NCBI GenBank assembly: GCA_027484825.1
Contig: JAIXSE010000028.1
Span: 1 to 64,000, forward strand
Origin: Rubrivivax sp.
Lineage (GTDB): Bacteria > Pseudomonadota > Gammaproteobacteria > Burkholderiales > Burkholderiaceae_C
Length of the DNA stretch: 64,000 bases
Direction: 5' to 3'
A program made the position numbers and the translations under genes. Every line of letters starts with the position of its first letter. Positions within the stretch are counted from its first letter, which is position 1. The notes beneath the pieces were generated by a model that had not been told where the DNA came from, ran no database searches, and saw only the letters and a list, made by a program, of their open reading frames with translations. This document shows, piece after piece, positions 17,120 through 25,265 of this stretch.

Positions 17120-17653
17120 TCAGGCGAGGCGGTGCTTGGGCGGTCGGTCCGGCGTTTGCGGCTGGCGTTCCAGCAACGCAACTGGGGACACCGCAGGAGG
17201 CGGGTCGGCCAGCGGTGCGGCGGCGACGGTCAGCGGCGTGGCCAGCAGCGCGACGCCGATGCAGCATTGGGCGCAGAAGCTGCAGCCGTGATGGGTGTCC
17301 GCGGTGGGGGCGGGCTCGGTGATTGCTTCGTGGCAGGCGCTGGCGGGGTCTGCGTGCGAGAGGGGGGAAGCCTGCGCAGCAGGTACAGCGGAGACAGCGT
17401 GGGCGCCGTGATGGTTCCGGTGGGCCGCGTCAGTGGCCTGCGCAGGGAGCGCTGCTCGGTCCATGGACGGCTGCATGTGCGGCAGCGAGGTCGCGCCCTC
17501 AAGCCCCATCGCATGGTGGCCCTCCACCGCCATGCTCATCTGCATTGTCACGGCCAACACACCCTGCAGCGGCAGGCACAGCGCCATCAGGGCGAGCACC
17601 ACCCAGCGGCTCCAGGAGAGCCGGCGCGAGGTGGAGTTCAAGGGCGGTCGCAT
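17120..17653 (-). CDS. Small His/Met/Cys-rich protein of the copper cluster
   Basis: Protein of 177 residues from ATG 17653 (a GTG at 17674 is possible). It has an N-terminal hydrophobic segment (VVLALMALCLPLQGVLA), then a His/Met-rich middle (MEGHHAMG-like, HRNHHGAHA) and a cysteine cluster HHGCSFCAQCCIG followed by a second hydrophobic stretch. Layout and metal-ligand content resemble the DUF2946-type proteins found beside copper genes, but I cannot confirm the family. Being the first gene of the copper cluster and rich in thiol, thioether and imidazole ligands, it probably binds copper at the membrane or in the periplasm. Function otherwise unknown. Confidence 0.65.
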   Translation of the reverse strand: MRPPLNSTSRRLSWSRWVVLALMALCLPLQGVLAVTMQMSMAVEGHHAMGLEGATSLPHMQPSMDRAALPAQATDAAHRNHHGAHAVSAVPAAQASPLSHADPASACHEAITEPAPTADTHHGCSFCAQCCIGVALLATPLTVAAAPLADPPPAVSPVALLERQPQTPDRPPKHRLA

Positions 17654-17768
17654 GACGACATGAGTGTAGACCACCGCGCGTCAAAGACGCCGTGCAAAGA
17701 TCTGCGCGATTCGACGCGACCTTGGATTCAGAAAGGTCGGGGAGCCGAGTCAACGTCGCGGAATCGCA

Positions 17769-17863
17769 GAAGGAAGCGGGCCAGGGGCTTGTGCTTCATG
17801 TCCCCCGACCGCTTCGCGGTCTCCTCCTGATACTTCCGCACAAGCCCCTGGCCCGCTTCCTTC
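17769..17863. repeat. 26-bp perfect inverted repeat with a nested hairpin
   Basis: Arms at 17769-17794 and 17838-17863 are perfectly complementary over 26 bases. The 43-base loop contains a second perfect hairpin, GACCGC-TTC-GCGGTC (17807-17821). It lies in the 317-base intergenic region between the copper cluster and the TonB-domain gene, which holds no gene. The arms carry the 15-mer TCCGCACAAGCCCCT (17835-17849), which recurs at 57306-57320. Neither flank has a T-run, so it is not a typical terminator. Confidence 0.9.
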
Positions 17864-17936
17864 CGGACCGAGGACGGCCAGGAAGTCCTGGCGCCGCACG
17901 GGGGCACAGTCCTTAGAGGGAGGCTTCATCCAAAAA

Positions 17937-17964
17937 AAAGAGCCGGTGCATGTACCGGCTCTTT
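17937..17964 (-). terminator. Rho-independent terminator of the TonB-domain gene
   Basis: An 11-base perfect stem, AAAGAGCCGGT (17937-17947) with ACCGGCTCTTT (17954-17964), encloses a six-base loop. On the minus strand it is followed by a run of eight T residues (17932-17939). It begins seven bases after the stop codon of the gene at 17971-18312. Confidence 0.92.
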
Positions 17965-17970
17965 CTGTGC

Positions 17971-18312
17971 TCAGTCTTCGTTCTTGAAGACCAGCTTCAC
18001 TTCATGCGTCTGCTTTTCGCCGCTGGGCTCGAAGCGCCAGTCCATCAAGGCGCGGGTCACGGCCTTGTCGAAGACCTTGCGAGGTTCCGCTTCCAGGATT
18101 TCCACGCCGGAGACCTTGCCGTCCGGGTCGATCAGCATCTTGGCGCGAACCGAGCCGGTGCTGATCGACTGACGCGCCGCCTCGGCCGGAAACTCCGGCG
18201 GCACCTTCTTGATGATCTTGGGCGTGGCGTGGGCACCAGCGGCCAGCAGCAGCGCGGCCGTCAGGCCGACCAGACCGCGGGACAGGGACTTGGGTGTCAG
18301 GAATGTGCTCAT
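17971..18312 (-). CDS. Periplasmic TonB C-terminal-domain protein
   Basis: Protein of 113 residues with a cleavable-looking signal peptide (GLVGLTAALLLAAGAHA) followed directly by a TonB C-terminal domain: PPEFPAEAARQSISTGSVRAKMLID, then VFDKAVTRALMDWRFEPSG. Classical TonB needs a membrane anchor and a Pro-rich spacer; both are missing, so this is not a working energy transducer by itself. Such short secreted TonB-domain proteins are common in beta-proteobacteria but poorly characterised. It is followed by a strong terminator and sits 69 bases downstream of the chemoreceptor gene, on the same strand. Confidence 0.87.
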   Translation of the reverse strand: MSTFLTPKSLSRGLVGLTAALLLAAGAHATPKIIKKVPPEFPAEAARQSISTGSVRAKMLIDPDGKVSGVEILEAEPRKVFDKAVTRALMDWRFEPSGEKQTHEVKLVFKNED

Positions 18313-18381
18313 CAGGGACCTCGTACGTCTTGGAGCTAAGTCAAAAGGGGCCGATAGGCCCGTTGTTCGATGGGAGTGGGA

Positions 18382-19926
18382 TCACGCGCGGAAGAAGCCC
18401 ACCGCATCCACCAGACGGGCCGAGCTGTCGCGCAGCGAGTCCGTCGAGCGGGACAGGGCCTCCACCAGCGTGGTGTTCTGCTGTGTGGTGCGGTCCAGTT
18501 CGTTCATGGCGTTGTTCACCACGCCCACACCAGCGGCCTGTTCCTGGGCCGAGTGCGAGATCTCCTCGATCAGCTGACCCATGTTGTTGACCTCGTCCAC
18601 CACCGAGCGGATGGTGGCGCCCGCGTTGTTCACCAGGGCCGTGCCGTTCTCGACCTTGACGGACGATTCCTGGATCAGCACCTTGATCTCCTTGGCGGCT
18701 TGCGCGCTGCGCGAGGCCAAGGCCCGCACTTCGGAGGCCACCACCGCAAAGCCCTTGCCGTGCTCGCCAGCCCGTGCGGCTTCCACGGCCGCATTCAGCG
18801 CCAGGATGTTGGTCTGGAAGGCGATGCCGTCGATCACGCCGATGATGTCGCCGATCTTGCGCGAGCTGGCGCTGATCTCTTCCATCGTCGAGACCACCTG
18901 GCTCACCACGTTGCCGCCGGCCGAGGCCGACTGGCGCGCCTTGGAGGCAATGGTGGACGCCTTGCGGGTCAGTTCGCTGGCGCCGTTCAGGTTGGAGGCG
19001 ATCTGCTCCACCGACGACGCTGTGTTCTGCAGGCTGGCCGCCGAGCGAGCGGTGCGGTCCGACAGGTCCACGTTGTTGCCGGCGATCTCGTTGGAGTTCT
19101 GGGCCACTTCGGTGGCGGCGGCGCTCACGCTGGCCACCACGCCGGAGAGGGCCTGCTGCATGTCGCGCATGGCGTGCAGCATCTGTGCCAGTTCGTCGCT
19201 GCCGTTGACCTCAATGTTCTGCGACAGGTCGCCCGAGCTGATGGCCTGCGCAGCATCCTTGGCCTTGCGGGCCGGCACCACGATGGAGCGGGCAATCGTC
19301 AGGCCCCCCACACCGCCGATCAGCACGGCCACCACCACCAGCGCACCCGTCACCAGAATCGACTGATTGGCCAGCTTGGCGCCGGATTCCGCCAGTGAGC
19401 GGGCATTGGCGAACTGCAGGTCCACCAGGCCCTTGATGTTCTCCTGATACGCCTGCTGGGCCGGACGCACGTCGGTGATCAGGCTTTCGCGGGCTTCGTC
19501 TGGGCTGCCGTCCTGCTGGATCTTCAGGAACTTCGAGACGGCGGCAGCGAACTTGGCCTGGTTGTCATGCACATGACCGACCAGTTCCTTGTCCTTGGGA
19601 TCGGCCACCTTGCTTTCCAGGTCGGCCAGTTGCTTTTCGCTGTCGGCCACTGCGTCGGCGATAGCGGCCTTCTGCTTCTTAATCTGGCGCGCTTCGTCCA
19701 GCAGCAGCAGGTCACGCGCAGCACGGGCGATCACATTCACATTGCCTTCCAGCGCATTGGCTGCGGCAATCTTCACCAGGCTTGAATTGGCGGTTTGGTC
19801 CAGGTCGTGGGAGAGGCGGCTGGAGTTGTGGGCCCCGTAGGCACCAATCACGATCAGCAGCAGGATGAGCAGGGCGTAGCTCAGCGTCAGGCGTTGCCCG
19901 ATCCGCAGGCGGGACAGAAACGACAT
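18382..19926 (-). CDS. Methyl-accepting chemotaxis protein
   Basis: Chemoreceptor of 514 residues. Order: first transmembrane helix (about 13-32), periplasmic four-helix-bundle ligand domain (about 35-190), second transmembrane helix (about 192-215), HAMP domain (215-268), and signalling domain with the near-invariant hairpin tip [20 protein letters not shown]. Glu/Gln-containing methylation helices flank the tip. It ends AVGFFRA, without the CheR-tethering pentapeptide of E. coli Tar/Tsr. The start at 19926 has a GAGGGA ribosome-binding site; the frame extends to 20001, but that part lacks membrane-protein character. Its ligand cannot be predicted. cheZ lies 14 kb away in the same window. 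Confidence 0.95.
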   Translation of the reverse strand: MSFLSRLRIGQRLTLSYALLILLLIVIGAYGAHNSSRLSHDLDQTANSSLVKIAAANALEGNVNVIARAARDLLLLDEARQIKKQKAAIADAVADSEKQLADLESKVADPKDKELVGHVHDNQAKFAAAVSKFLKIQQDGSPDEARESLITDVRPAQQAYQENIKGLVDLQFANARSLAESGAKLANQSILVTGALVVVAVLIGGVGGLTIARSIVVPARKAKDAAQAISSGDLSQNIEVNGSDELAQMLHAMRDMQQALSGVVASVSAAATEVAQNSNEIAGNNVDLSDRTARSAASLQNTASSVEQIASNLNGASELTRKASTIASKARQSASAGGNVVSQVVSTMEEISASSRKIGDIIGVIDGIAFQTNILALNAAVEAARAGEHGKGFAVVASEVRALASRSAQAAKEIKVLIQESSVKVENGTALVNNAGATIRSVVDEVNNMGQLIEEISHSAQEQAAGVGVVNNAMNELDRTTQQNTTLVEALSRSTDSLRDSSARLVDAVGFFRA

Positions 19927-20005
19927 CGATTCCCTCGCATGGAATAAGTTCTGGAAGTCCGGTGAAGCCGCTTGGAGACAGCTGTTGTTGACACCTGGCA
20001 CGTCG

Positions 20006-20033
20006 ACTTCGGCCAGATCATCGGTGGGCTTGA
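20006..20033 (-). promoter_or_regulatory. Possible sigma-28 promoter of the chemoreceptor gene, in a 384-base gap
   Basis: On the minus strand TCAAGCCC and GCCGAAGT are separated by 12 bases, close to the flagellar sigma-28 pattern (TAAAGTTT, 11 bases, GCCGATAA), about 80 bases upstream of the chemoreceptor start. The spacing is one base too long and the match partial. The rest of the gap (19927-20310) holds no gene. It contains a hairpin AACCC-TCAC-GGGTT (20111-20124) and a near-perfect palindrome ACCCTAATAGGGT (20126-20138) that could be an operator. Confidence 0.3.
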
Positions 20034-20310
20034 ACGCAGCGCAGCATGGCGCTTCGGGAGGGCCGTGAATTCTGACGCGTCACTTGCAACTGATTGAAAA
20101 AAGGGTGTCCAACCCTCACGGGTTGACCCTAATAGGGTTGCCACCGGTTCGATGCGAAAGACCGACAGATGGCGGGAAATGCGGGCGGTAGTCGCACGAG
20201 GCGTCGAGCGCGGTCACGCTCAATCGCCCCTTCAACGGACCCTTGAGCCTCCGCCCCCGCAGCGTTCTGCCGCATTCATTGGCGGCACTCGTCCACCGCA
20301 GGGGTCCGCT

Positions 20311-21054
20311 TCAGGCGGTCGAGGTGTCGTCGGACTGGCCGATTGGAGTGGTCGGGCTCGCGTGCCGTTGCCGCTGCCCAAAGATGGCCGAGCCCACCCG
20401 CACCATGGTGGACCCCTCCAGGATGGCGGCCTCCAGATCACCGCTCATGCCCATGCTCAGCGTGTCCAGGGCCAGGCCTTGCGCCTGCAGCTGCTGTAGC
20501 AATTGCGCCAGCGCATGGTGGGGCTGCCGCTGCGAGTCCAGCGAGTCGCCCGGCTCCGGGATGGCCATCAGCCCGCGCAGGCGCACGCGGGGCAACGCAG
20601 CAACGGCCCGCGCCACGTCCGGCACTTCGTCCGGCGTCAGACCGCTTTTGGTCGCCTCGCCGCTGATGTTGACCTGCAAGCACAGTTGCAGCGGCGGCAG
20701 ATGGGCCGGCCGCTGGTCGGACAGCCGCTGCGCGATCTTGAGCCGGTCCACGCTGTGCACCCAGTCGAACTGCTCGGCCACCGGCCGCGTCTTGTTGCTC
20801 TGCAGCGGGCCGATCATGTGCCACTCGATCTGCGAGCGCAGATCGTCCAGCACGGCGATCTTGTCCAGGCCTTCCTGGACGTAGTTTTCGCCGAAGCGTG
20901 TTTCCCCCGCCAGGAAGGCGGCTCGCACATCTTCGGCCGGGAAAGTTTTTGTTACCACCAGCAGCGTGACGCTGTGCACAGGTCGCGACGCCTGCTCACA
21001 AGCAAGCGCCATGCGGGCCCGCAGCTGTTGTATGTTCTCGGGGATCGTCGCCAT
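20311..21054 (-). CDS. yggS: YggS-family pyridoxal phosphate homeostasis protein
   Basis: PLP-binding protein that buffers pyridoxal phosphate and affects amino acid and vitamin B6 balance. The 247-residue sequence has the alanine-racemase-like barrel: PLP lysine in LLVVTKTFP, GETRFGENYVQE, IEWHMIGPLQSNKT, VNISGEATKSG, LSMGMSGDLEAAI, and the phosphate site near GSTMVRVGSAIFG. Length fits the family (about 230); the last 20 residues are an extra Thr/Ser tail. It is divergent from pilT, with only 25 bases between start codons. A yggS gene beside pilT is a frequent arrangement in proteobacteria. Confidence 0.95.
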   Translation of the reverse strand: MATIPENIQQLRARMALACEQASRPVHSVTLLVVTKTFPAEDVRAAFLAGETRFGENYVQEGLDKIAVLDDLRSQIEWHMIGPLQSNKTRPVAEQFDWVHSVDRLKIAQRLSDQRPAHLPPLQLCLQVNISGEATKSGLTPDEVPDVARAVAALPRVRLRGLMAIPEPGDSLDSQRQPHHALAQLLQQLQAQGLALDTLSMGMSGDLEAAILEGSTMVRVGSAIFGQRQRHASPTTPIGQSDDTSTA

Positions 21055-21057
21055 AAT
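21028..21057 (+). promoter_or_regulatory. Candidate sigma-70 promoter for pilT
   Basis: TTGTAT (21028-21033) and CATAAT (21052-21057) are 18 bases apart, and the -10 lies 22 bases upstream of the pilT ATG. The site overlaps the first codons of the divergent yggS gene. Assignment by pattern only. Confidence 0.45.
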
Positions 21058-21079
21058 CGACCAGGCTATTGCTCATTCC

Positions 21080-22123
21080 ATGGACATCACTCAACTGCTG
21101 GCATTCTCGGTCAAGAACAAGGCTTCTGACCTCCACCTCTCGGCCGGACTGCCGCCCATGATCCGGGTGCATGGAGATGTGCGCCGCATCAATGTCGAGC
21201 CGCTCGAGCACCGTCAGGTGCACGACATGGTGTACGACATCATGAGCGATGCGCAGCGCAAGGCCTATGAAGAGACGCTGGAATGCGACTTCTCCTTCGA
21301 GATCCAGGGCCTGGCGCGTTTCCGCGTCAACGCGTTCAACCAGAACCGCGGCGCCGGTGCGGTCTTCCGGACCATTCCGTCCAAGATCCTGACGCTGGAG
21401 AACCTCAACGCGCCCAAGGTGTTTGCCGAACTGGCGCTCAAGCCACGCGGCATGGTGCTGGTGACCGGCCCCACGGGTTCGGGCAAGAGCACGACGCTGG
21501 CCGGCATGGTCAACCACCTCAACGAAAACGAATACGGCCACATCCTCACGATTGAGGATCCGATCGAATTCGTGCATGAATCCAAGAAGTGCCTGGTCAA
21601 CCAGCGGGAAGTCGGCCCGCAGACCATGAGCTTCTCCAACGCCCTGCGCTCAGCGCTGCGCGAAGACCCGGACGCGATTCTGGTCGGCGAAATGCGGGAC
21701 CTGGAAACCATCCGCCTGGCCCTGACCGCCGCCGAAACCGGCCACTTGGTGTTTGGCACGCTGCACACCTCGTCCGCCGCCAAGACGGTGGACCGGATCG
21801 TGGACGTGTTCCCCGCCGCGGAAAAGGACATGGTGCGCGCCATGCTGTCCGAATCCCTGGTGGCGGTCATCTCGCAGACCCTGTGCAAGACCAAGGACGG
21901 CAGCGGCCGGGTCGCGGCCCACGAGATCATGCTGGGCACCTCGGCCATCCGCAACCTGATCCGCGAGAACAAGGTGGCGCAGATGTATTCGTCCATCCAG
22001 ACCGGCAACAGCCTGGGCATGCAGACGCTGGACCAGAACCTGACGGAACTGGTGCGCCGCAACGTCATCGCCCCGGCCGAGGCCCGGGCCAAGGCCAAGT
22101 TCCCCGAGAACTTCCCCGGCTGA
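21080..22123 (+). CDS. pilT: Type IV pilus retraction ATPase PilT
   Basis: Hexameric cytoplasmic ATPase that depolymerises type IV pili and powers twitching motility. The 347-residue protein starts MDITQLLAFSVKNKASDLHLS, as PilT does. Walker A is GPTGSGKST (about 130-138); the Asp box, Walker B (DAILVGEMRD) and His box (AETGHLVFGTLHT) follow. The PilT-specific C-terminal motif AIRNLIRE is present and separates it from PilU and PilB. The frame is open upstream to 20966, but that part overlaps yggS and is not PilT-like. pilU follows after 163 bases. Confidence 0.98.
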   Translation: MDITQLLAFSVKNKASDLHLSAGLPPMIRVHGDVRRINVEPLEHRQVHDMVYDIMSDAQRKAYEETLECDFSFEIQGLARFRVNAFNQNRGAGAVFRTIPSKILTLENLNAPKVFAELALKPRGMVLVTGPTGSGKSTTLAGMVNHLNENEYGHILTIEDPIEFVHESKKCLVNQREVGPQTMSFSNALRSALREDPDAILVGEMRDLETIRLALTAAETGHLVFGTLHTSSAAKTVDRIVDVFPAAEKDMVRAMLSESLVAVISQTLCKTKDGSGRVAAHEIMLGTSAIRNLIRENKVAQMYSSIQTGNSLGMQTLDQNLTELVRRNVIAPAEARAKAKFPENFPG

Positions 22124-22286
22124 TCCAAGCGCCCGGTCCTACCCTTCGTTACCGTTGCAGCAGGCCGCGCGTGAAGAACGCGCGCTGCTGCGCGGAAAAT
22201 GGTCGGGCTCGATAGACCGGAAGGCCTCAGGCGCCTATCCTTACTGACTTATCTCGCTTCGGCCAGGGGCCGACAGGACCGCTTTT

Positions 22287-23423
22287 ATGGAACGCGACCA
22301 GGCTACCAAGTTCATCAACGACCTGCTGCGCCTGATGGTGTCGCGCAAGGGCTCCGACCTGTTCCTGACCGCCGAGTTCCCGCCCGCGATCAAGGTGGAC
22401 GGCAAGGTGACCAAGGTGTCCCCGCAGCCGTTGACGGCCCAGCACACGCTGCAACTGGCCCGTTCCATCATGAACGACAAGCAGGCGGCCGACTTCGAAC
22501 GGACCAAGGAATGCAACTTCGCCATTGCCCCGCAGGGCATCGGCCGCTTCCGGGTGAATGCCTACATCCAGCAGGGCGCCGTCGCGCTGGTGCTGCGGAC
22601 CATTCCGGCCACGCTGCCCACCATCGAATCCCTGGAGCTGCCCCACATCCTCAAGGAAGTGGTGCAGACCAAGCGCGGTCTGGTCATCCTGGTCGGTGCC
22701 ACCGGCTCGGGCAAGAGCACCTCGCTGGCCGCGATGATCGACCATCGCAACGAAACCACCTACGGTCACATCATCACGATTGAAGACCCGGTGGAATTCG
22801 TGCACCCGCACAAGAACTGCATCATCAGTCAGCGCGAAGTGGGCCTGGACACCGAGGGCTGGGAATCGGCGCTGAAGAACACGCTGCGCCAGGCGCCCGA
22901 CGTCATCCTGATGGGTGAAATCCGGGACCGCGAAACCATGGAACATGCGGTGGCCTTCGCAGAAACCGGCCACCTGTGCATGGCCACGCTGCACGCCAAC
23001 AGTGCCAACCAGGCGCTGGACCGGATCATCAACTTCTTCCCCGAAGAGCGCCGCGCCCAGCTGCTGATGGACTTGTCGCTGAACCTCAAGGCCATCGTGT
23101 CGCAGCGTCTGCTGCCACGCCAGGAGGGCAAGGGCCGGGTGGCCGCGGTGGAAATCCTGCTCAACACGCCGCTGATCTCCGACCTGATCTTCAAGGGCGA
23201 AGTGGGCGAGATCAAGGAAATCATGAAGCGCTCACGCGAGCTCGGCATGCAGACCTTCGACCAGGCGCTGTTCGACCTGTACGAGTGGGGCCGCGTGACC
23301 TACGAAGACGCCCTGCGCAATGCCGACTCGGTGAACGACCTGCGTCTGCAGATCAAGCTCAACAGCGAGCGCGCCCGCAGCGGCGACCTGTCTTCCGGCA
23401 CGGAGCATCTGTCGATCGTCTGA
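22287..23423 (+). CDS. pilU: Type IV pilus ATPase PilU
   Basis: PilT paralogue (378 residues) that assists pilus retraction and depends on PilT. It shows the same ATPase core: Walker A VGATGSGKST, IEDPVEFVHPHKNC, Walker B DVILMGEIRD and AETGHLCMATLHANSA. It lacks the AIRNLIRE motif of PilT (here LISDLIFKGEVGEIKEIM) and has a longer C-terminus ending near GTEHLSIV, both typical of PilU. Its start ATG at 22287 is followed by ERDQATKFINDLLRLMVS, the usual PilU N-terminus. It is co-directional with pilT. Confidence 0.97.
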   Translation: MERDQATKFINDLLRLMVSRKGSDLFLTAEFPPAIKVDGKVTKVSPQPLTAQHTLQLARSIMNDKQAADFERTKECNFAIAPQGIGRFRVNAYIQQGAVALVLRTIPATLPTIESLELPHILKEVVQTKRGLVILVGATGSGKSTSLAAMIDHRNETTYGHIITIEDPVEFVHPHKNCIISQREVGLDTEGWESALKNTLRQAPDVILMGEIRDRETMEHAVAFAETGHLCMATLHANSANQALDRIINFFPEERRAQLLMDLSLNLKAIVSQRLLPRQEGKGRVAAVEILLNTPLISDLIFKGEVGEIKEIMKRSRELGMQTFDQALFDLYEWGRVTYEDALRNADSVNDLRLQIKLNSERARSGDLSSGTEHLSIV

Positions 23424-23552
23424 GGATCGGATGATCGTGTGACGATGGGCGAGCGCTGCTGACCCGCGAGCCTGCCAGGTTGCGCCCCAACCGGGGACGC
23501 AATCAGGGACACAATCGGGGATCCCTTCTTCAGTTCAGGACGGACCCCTTCC

Positions 23553-24455
23553 ATGAGCAGCATCGGTCAGCGCAGTTACACCTCCACGCCTTCCCACCGC
23601 GTCGCCTTCCTCGGGCTGGGCGTCATGGGCTTCCCCATGGCCGGCCATCTGGCCAAGGCGGGGCAGCAGGTCACCGTCTACAACCGTTCCCCCGCCAAGG
23701 CCCAGGCCTGGGTCGCCGAATTCGGCGGCGCCAGTGCCCCCACCCCGCGCGAAGCCGCTCGGGATGCGGATGTGGTCTTCGCCTGCGTCGGCAATGACGC
23801 CGACCTGCGCTCGGTGGTGCTGGGCGAGAACGGCGCCTTTGCCGGCATGAAGCCCGGCACGATCTTTGTGGACCACACCACCGCGTCGGCGGAAGTGGCC
23901 CGGGAGCTGCATGCACAGGCGCTGGCGCAGGGCCTGCAGTTTGTGGATGCGCCGGTCTCCGGCGGCCAGGCCGGTGCGGTCAATGGCGCCCTGACCATCA
24001 TGTGCGGCGGCGATGCCCAGCCCTTCGACACCATCCAGCCGCTGGCCCTGCACATGGGCAAAGCCGTCACCCGCGTGGGAGACGCCGGGGCCGGTCAACT
24101 GGCGAAGATGGTCAACCAGATCTGTATTGCCGGCATCGTGCAGGGTCTGTCCGAGGCCATCGCCTTCGGTCAGCGCAGCGGCCTGCCGATGGAGCTGGTG
24201 TTGGACGTCATCGGCAAGGGGGCTGCCCAGAGCTGGCAGATGGACAACCGCGGCAAGACCATGGTGGCCGACAAGTTCGACTTCGGCTTCGCGGTGGACT
24301 GGATGCGCAAGGACCTGGGGCTGGTGCTGGATGAAGCCCGTCGCAACGGTGCGCGCCTGCCGCTGACGGCCCTGGTGGACCAGTTCTATGCCGACGTGCA
24401 GCAGATGGGCGGCGGCCGGATGGACACCTCCAGCCTGATCAAGCGGCTGAAGTGA
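23553..24455 (+). CDS. NAD(P)-dependent beta-hydroxyacid dehydrogenase family protein
   Basis: Oxidoreductase of 300 residues in the 3-hydroxyisobutyrate / tartronate semialdehyde / glyoxylate-succinic semialdehyde reductase family. The N-terminal Rossmann motif is FLGLGVMGFPMAGHLAKAG (about 20-38). The substrate-binding signature DAPVSGGQAGAVNG and the catalytic-lysine segment GAGQLAKMVNQ are intact. The C-terminal helical domain ends MDTSSLIKRLK. The exact substrate cannot be assigned from sequence. An N-terminal extension of about 18 residues (SSIGQRSYTSTPSHR) precedes the fold. The 3' end is duplicated just after the stop codon (see repeat at 24444-24486). Confidence 0.9.
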   Translation: MSSIGQRSYTSTPSHRVAFLGLGVMGFPMAGHLAKAGQQVTVYNRSPAKAQAWVAEFGGASAPTPREAARDADVVFACVGNDADLRSVVLGENGAFAGMKPGTIFVDHTTASAEVARELHAQALAQGLQFVDAPVSGGQAGAVNGALTIMCGGDAQPFDTIQPLALHMGKAVTRVGDAGAGQLAKMVNQICIAGIVQGLSEAIAFGQRSGLPMELVLDVIGKGAAQSWQMDNRGKTMVADKFDFGFAVDWMRKDLGLVLDEARRNGARLPLTALVDQFYADVQQMGGGRMDTSSLIKRLK

Positions 24456-24486
24456 GCCGCGGACGTCAACGGCTGAAGTGAGCCGC
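24444..24486 (+). repeat. 17-bp direct repeat spanning the dehydrogenase stop codon
   Basis: CGGCTGAAGTGAGCCGC occurs at 24444-24460, including the last codons and TGA stop of the dehydrogenase gene, and again at 24470-24486, 26 bases later. A third partial copy (GCTGAAGC) follows. Confidence 0.9.
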
Positions 24487-24538
24487 TGAAGCAGCCCGGA
24501 CCGAGGCCCGCGACAAGCTGACCACAGGCCGAGCCCAA

Positions 24539-24571
24539 GCCGGCCATAAGCCGGCCACAGGCCGGCCCTGC
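24539..24571. repeat. 11-bp tandem repeat with palindromic GCCGGCC cores
   Basis: Three 11-base units begin with the palindrome GCCGGCC at 24539, 24550 and 24561. They lie between the convergent dehydrogenase gene and dolP, and their self-complementarity could give a bidirectional stop structure, but no T-run is present. Confidence 0.75.
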
Positions 24572-24598
24572 GCCCGGCCCAGTCAAGCCCCAGCCGGA

Positions 24599-25219
24599 TT
24601 ACTGCTTCGGCGCCGACGGACGCAGGTTAGCCAGTTCCGCCTCGCTGATGATTTCCATCGCGCGGACCACCTTCTTCACACCGTTCACACCGCGGGCGAT
24701 GTCGGTGGCGCGGCTGGCTTCCCGCTCGGTCACGCGGCCCATGATGTAGACGTTGCCGCGCTCCACCACGAGGTAGAAGGCATTGGAGACCAGGTCCTTG
24801 GCGTCGACCAGGCTGGCCTTGACCTTGGTGTTGATGGCCACGTCATTGGCCCGGCTCGACAGCGAGCTGAGCATGCCCACACCCACTTCGTTGAGCACCG
24901 TGCCGACGTTTTCCACTCCGCGCGCGATGGCCTCGACGGCGGCGCGGTCCTCGTCATTGCGGGTCTCGCCGGTCAGCAGCACCATGCGGTTGTAGCTGTT
25001 GACATTGATGTGGACCCGGTCGCCGAGCTGTTCGCGGATGCGGTTGGCGGTCTTGAGCTCAATGCCCTGGTCTTCCAGCTGGGTGCCGGAGGTGCGGCGG
25101 TCGGTCACGACCAGTGCACTGCCTGCGGCGCCGGCCAGCACCAGCGGCACGCAGGCGGTCTGAAGCAGGCTGGCGGCAAGGGCGCCAGCCAGAATCAGGG
25201 CGCGGGTTTTGGTGATCAT
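24599..25219 (-). CDS. dolP: BON-domain outer-membrane lipoprotein DolP (YraP)
   Basis: Lipoprotein of 206 residues with two BON domains, involved in outer-membrane integrity. A signal peptide ends in the lipobox LLQTAC. BON1 (about 55-118) contains RIREQLGDRVHINVNSYN and VLLTGETRNDED; BON2 (about 128-192) contains KVKASLVDAKDLVS and VYIMGRVTEREASRAT. This matches E. coli DolP (191 residues). It is last in the minus-strand series yraN-diaA-dolP, with rsmI divergent: the same neighbourhood as in E. coli (yraL-yraM-yraN-diaA-yraP), except that the lpoA homologue is absent here. Confidence 0.93.
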   Translation of the reverse strand: MITKTRALILAGALAASLLQTACVPLVLAGAAGSALVVTDRRTSGTQLEDQGIELKTANRIREQLGDRVHINVNSYNRMVLLTGETRNDEDRAAVEAIARGVENVGTVLNEVGVGMLSSLSSRANDVAINTKVKASLVDAKDLVSNAFYLVVERGNVYIMGRVTEREASRATDIARGVNGVKKVVRAMEIISEAELANLRPSAPKQ

Positions 25220-25265
25220 TCGGGGTCCTTGGGGAGAAAAACGGGAGGGAAGAGTCGGCGGTCGC

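Noticed and set aside
16046-17830. Plus-strand frame of 594 codons across the TolC-type gene and the small copper protein
   Set aside because: Composition (Arg, Gly, Gln, Leu repeats) is typical of a GC-rich shadow and it crosses two genes and the intergenic inverted repeat.
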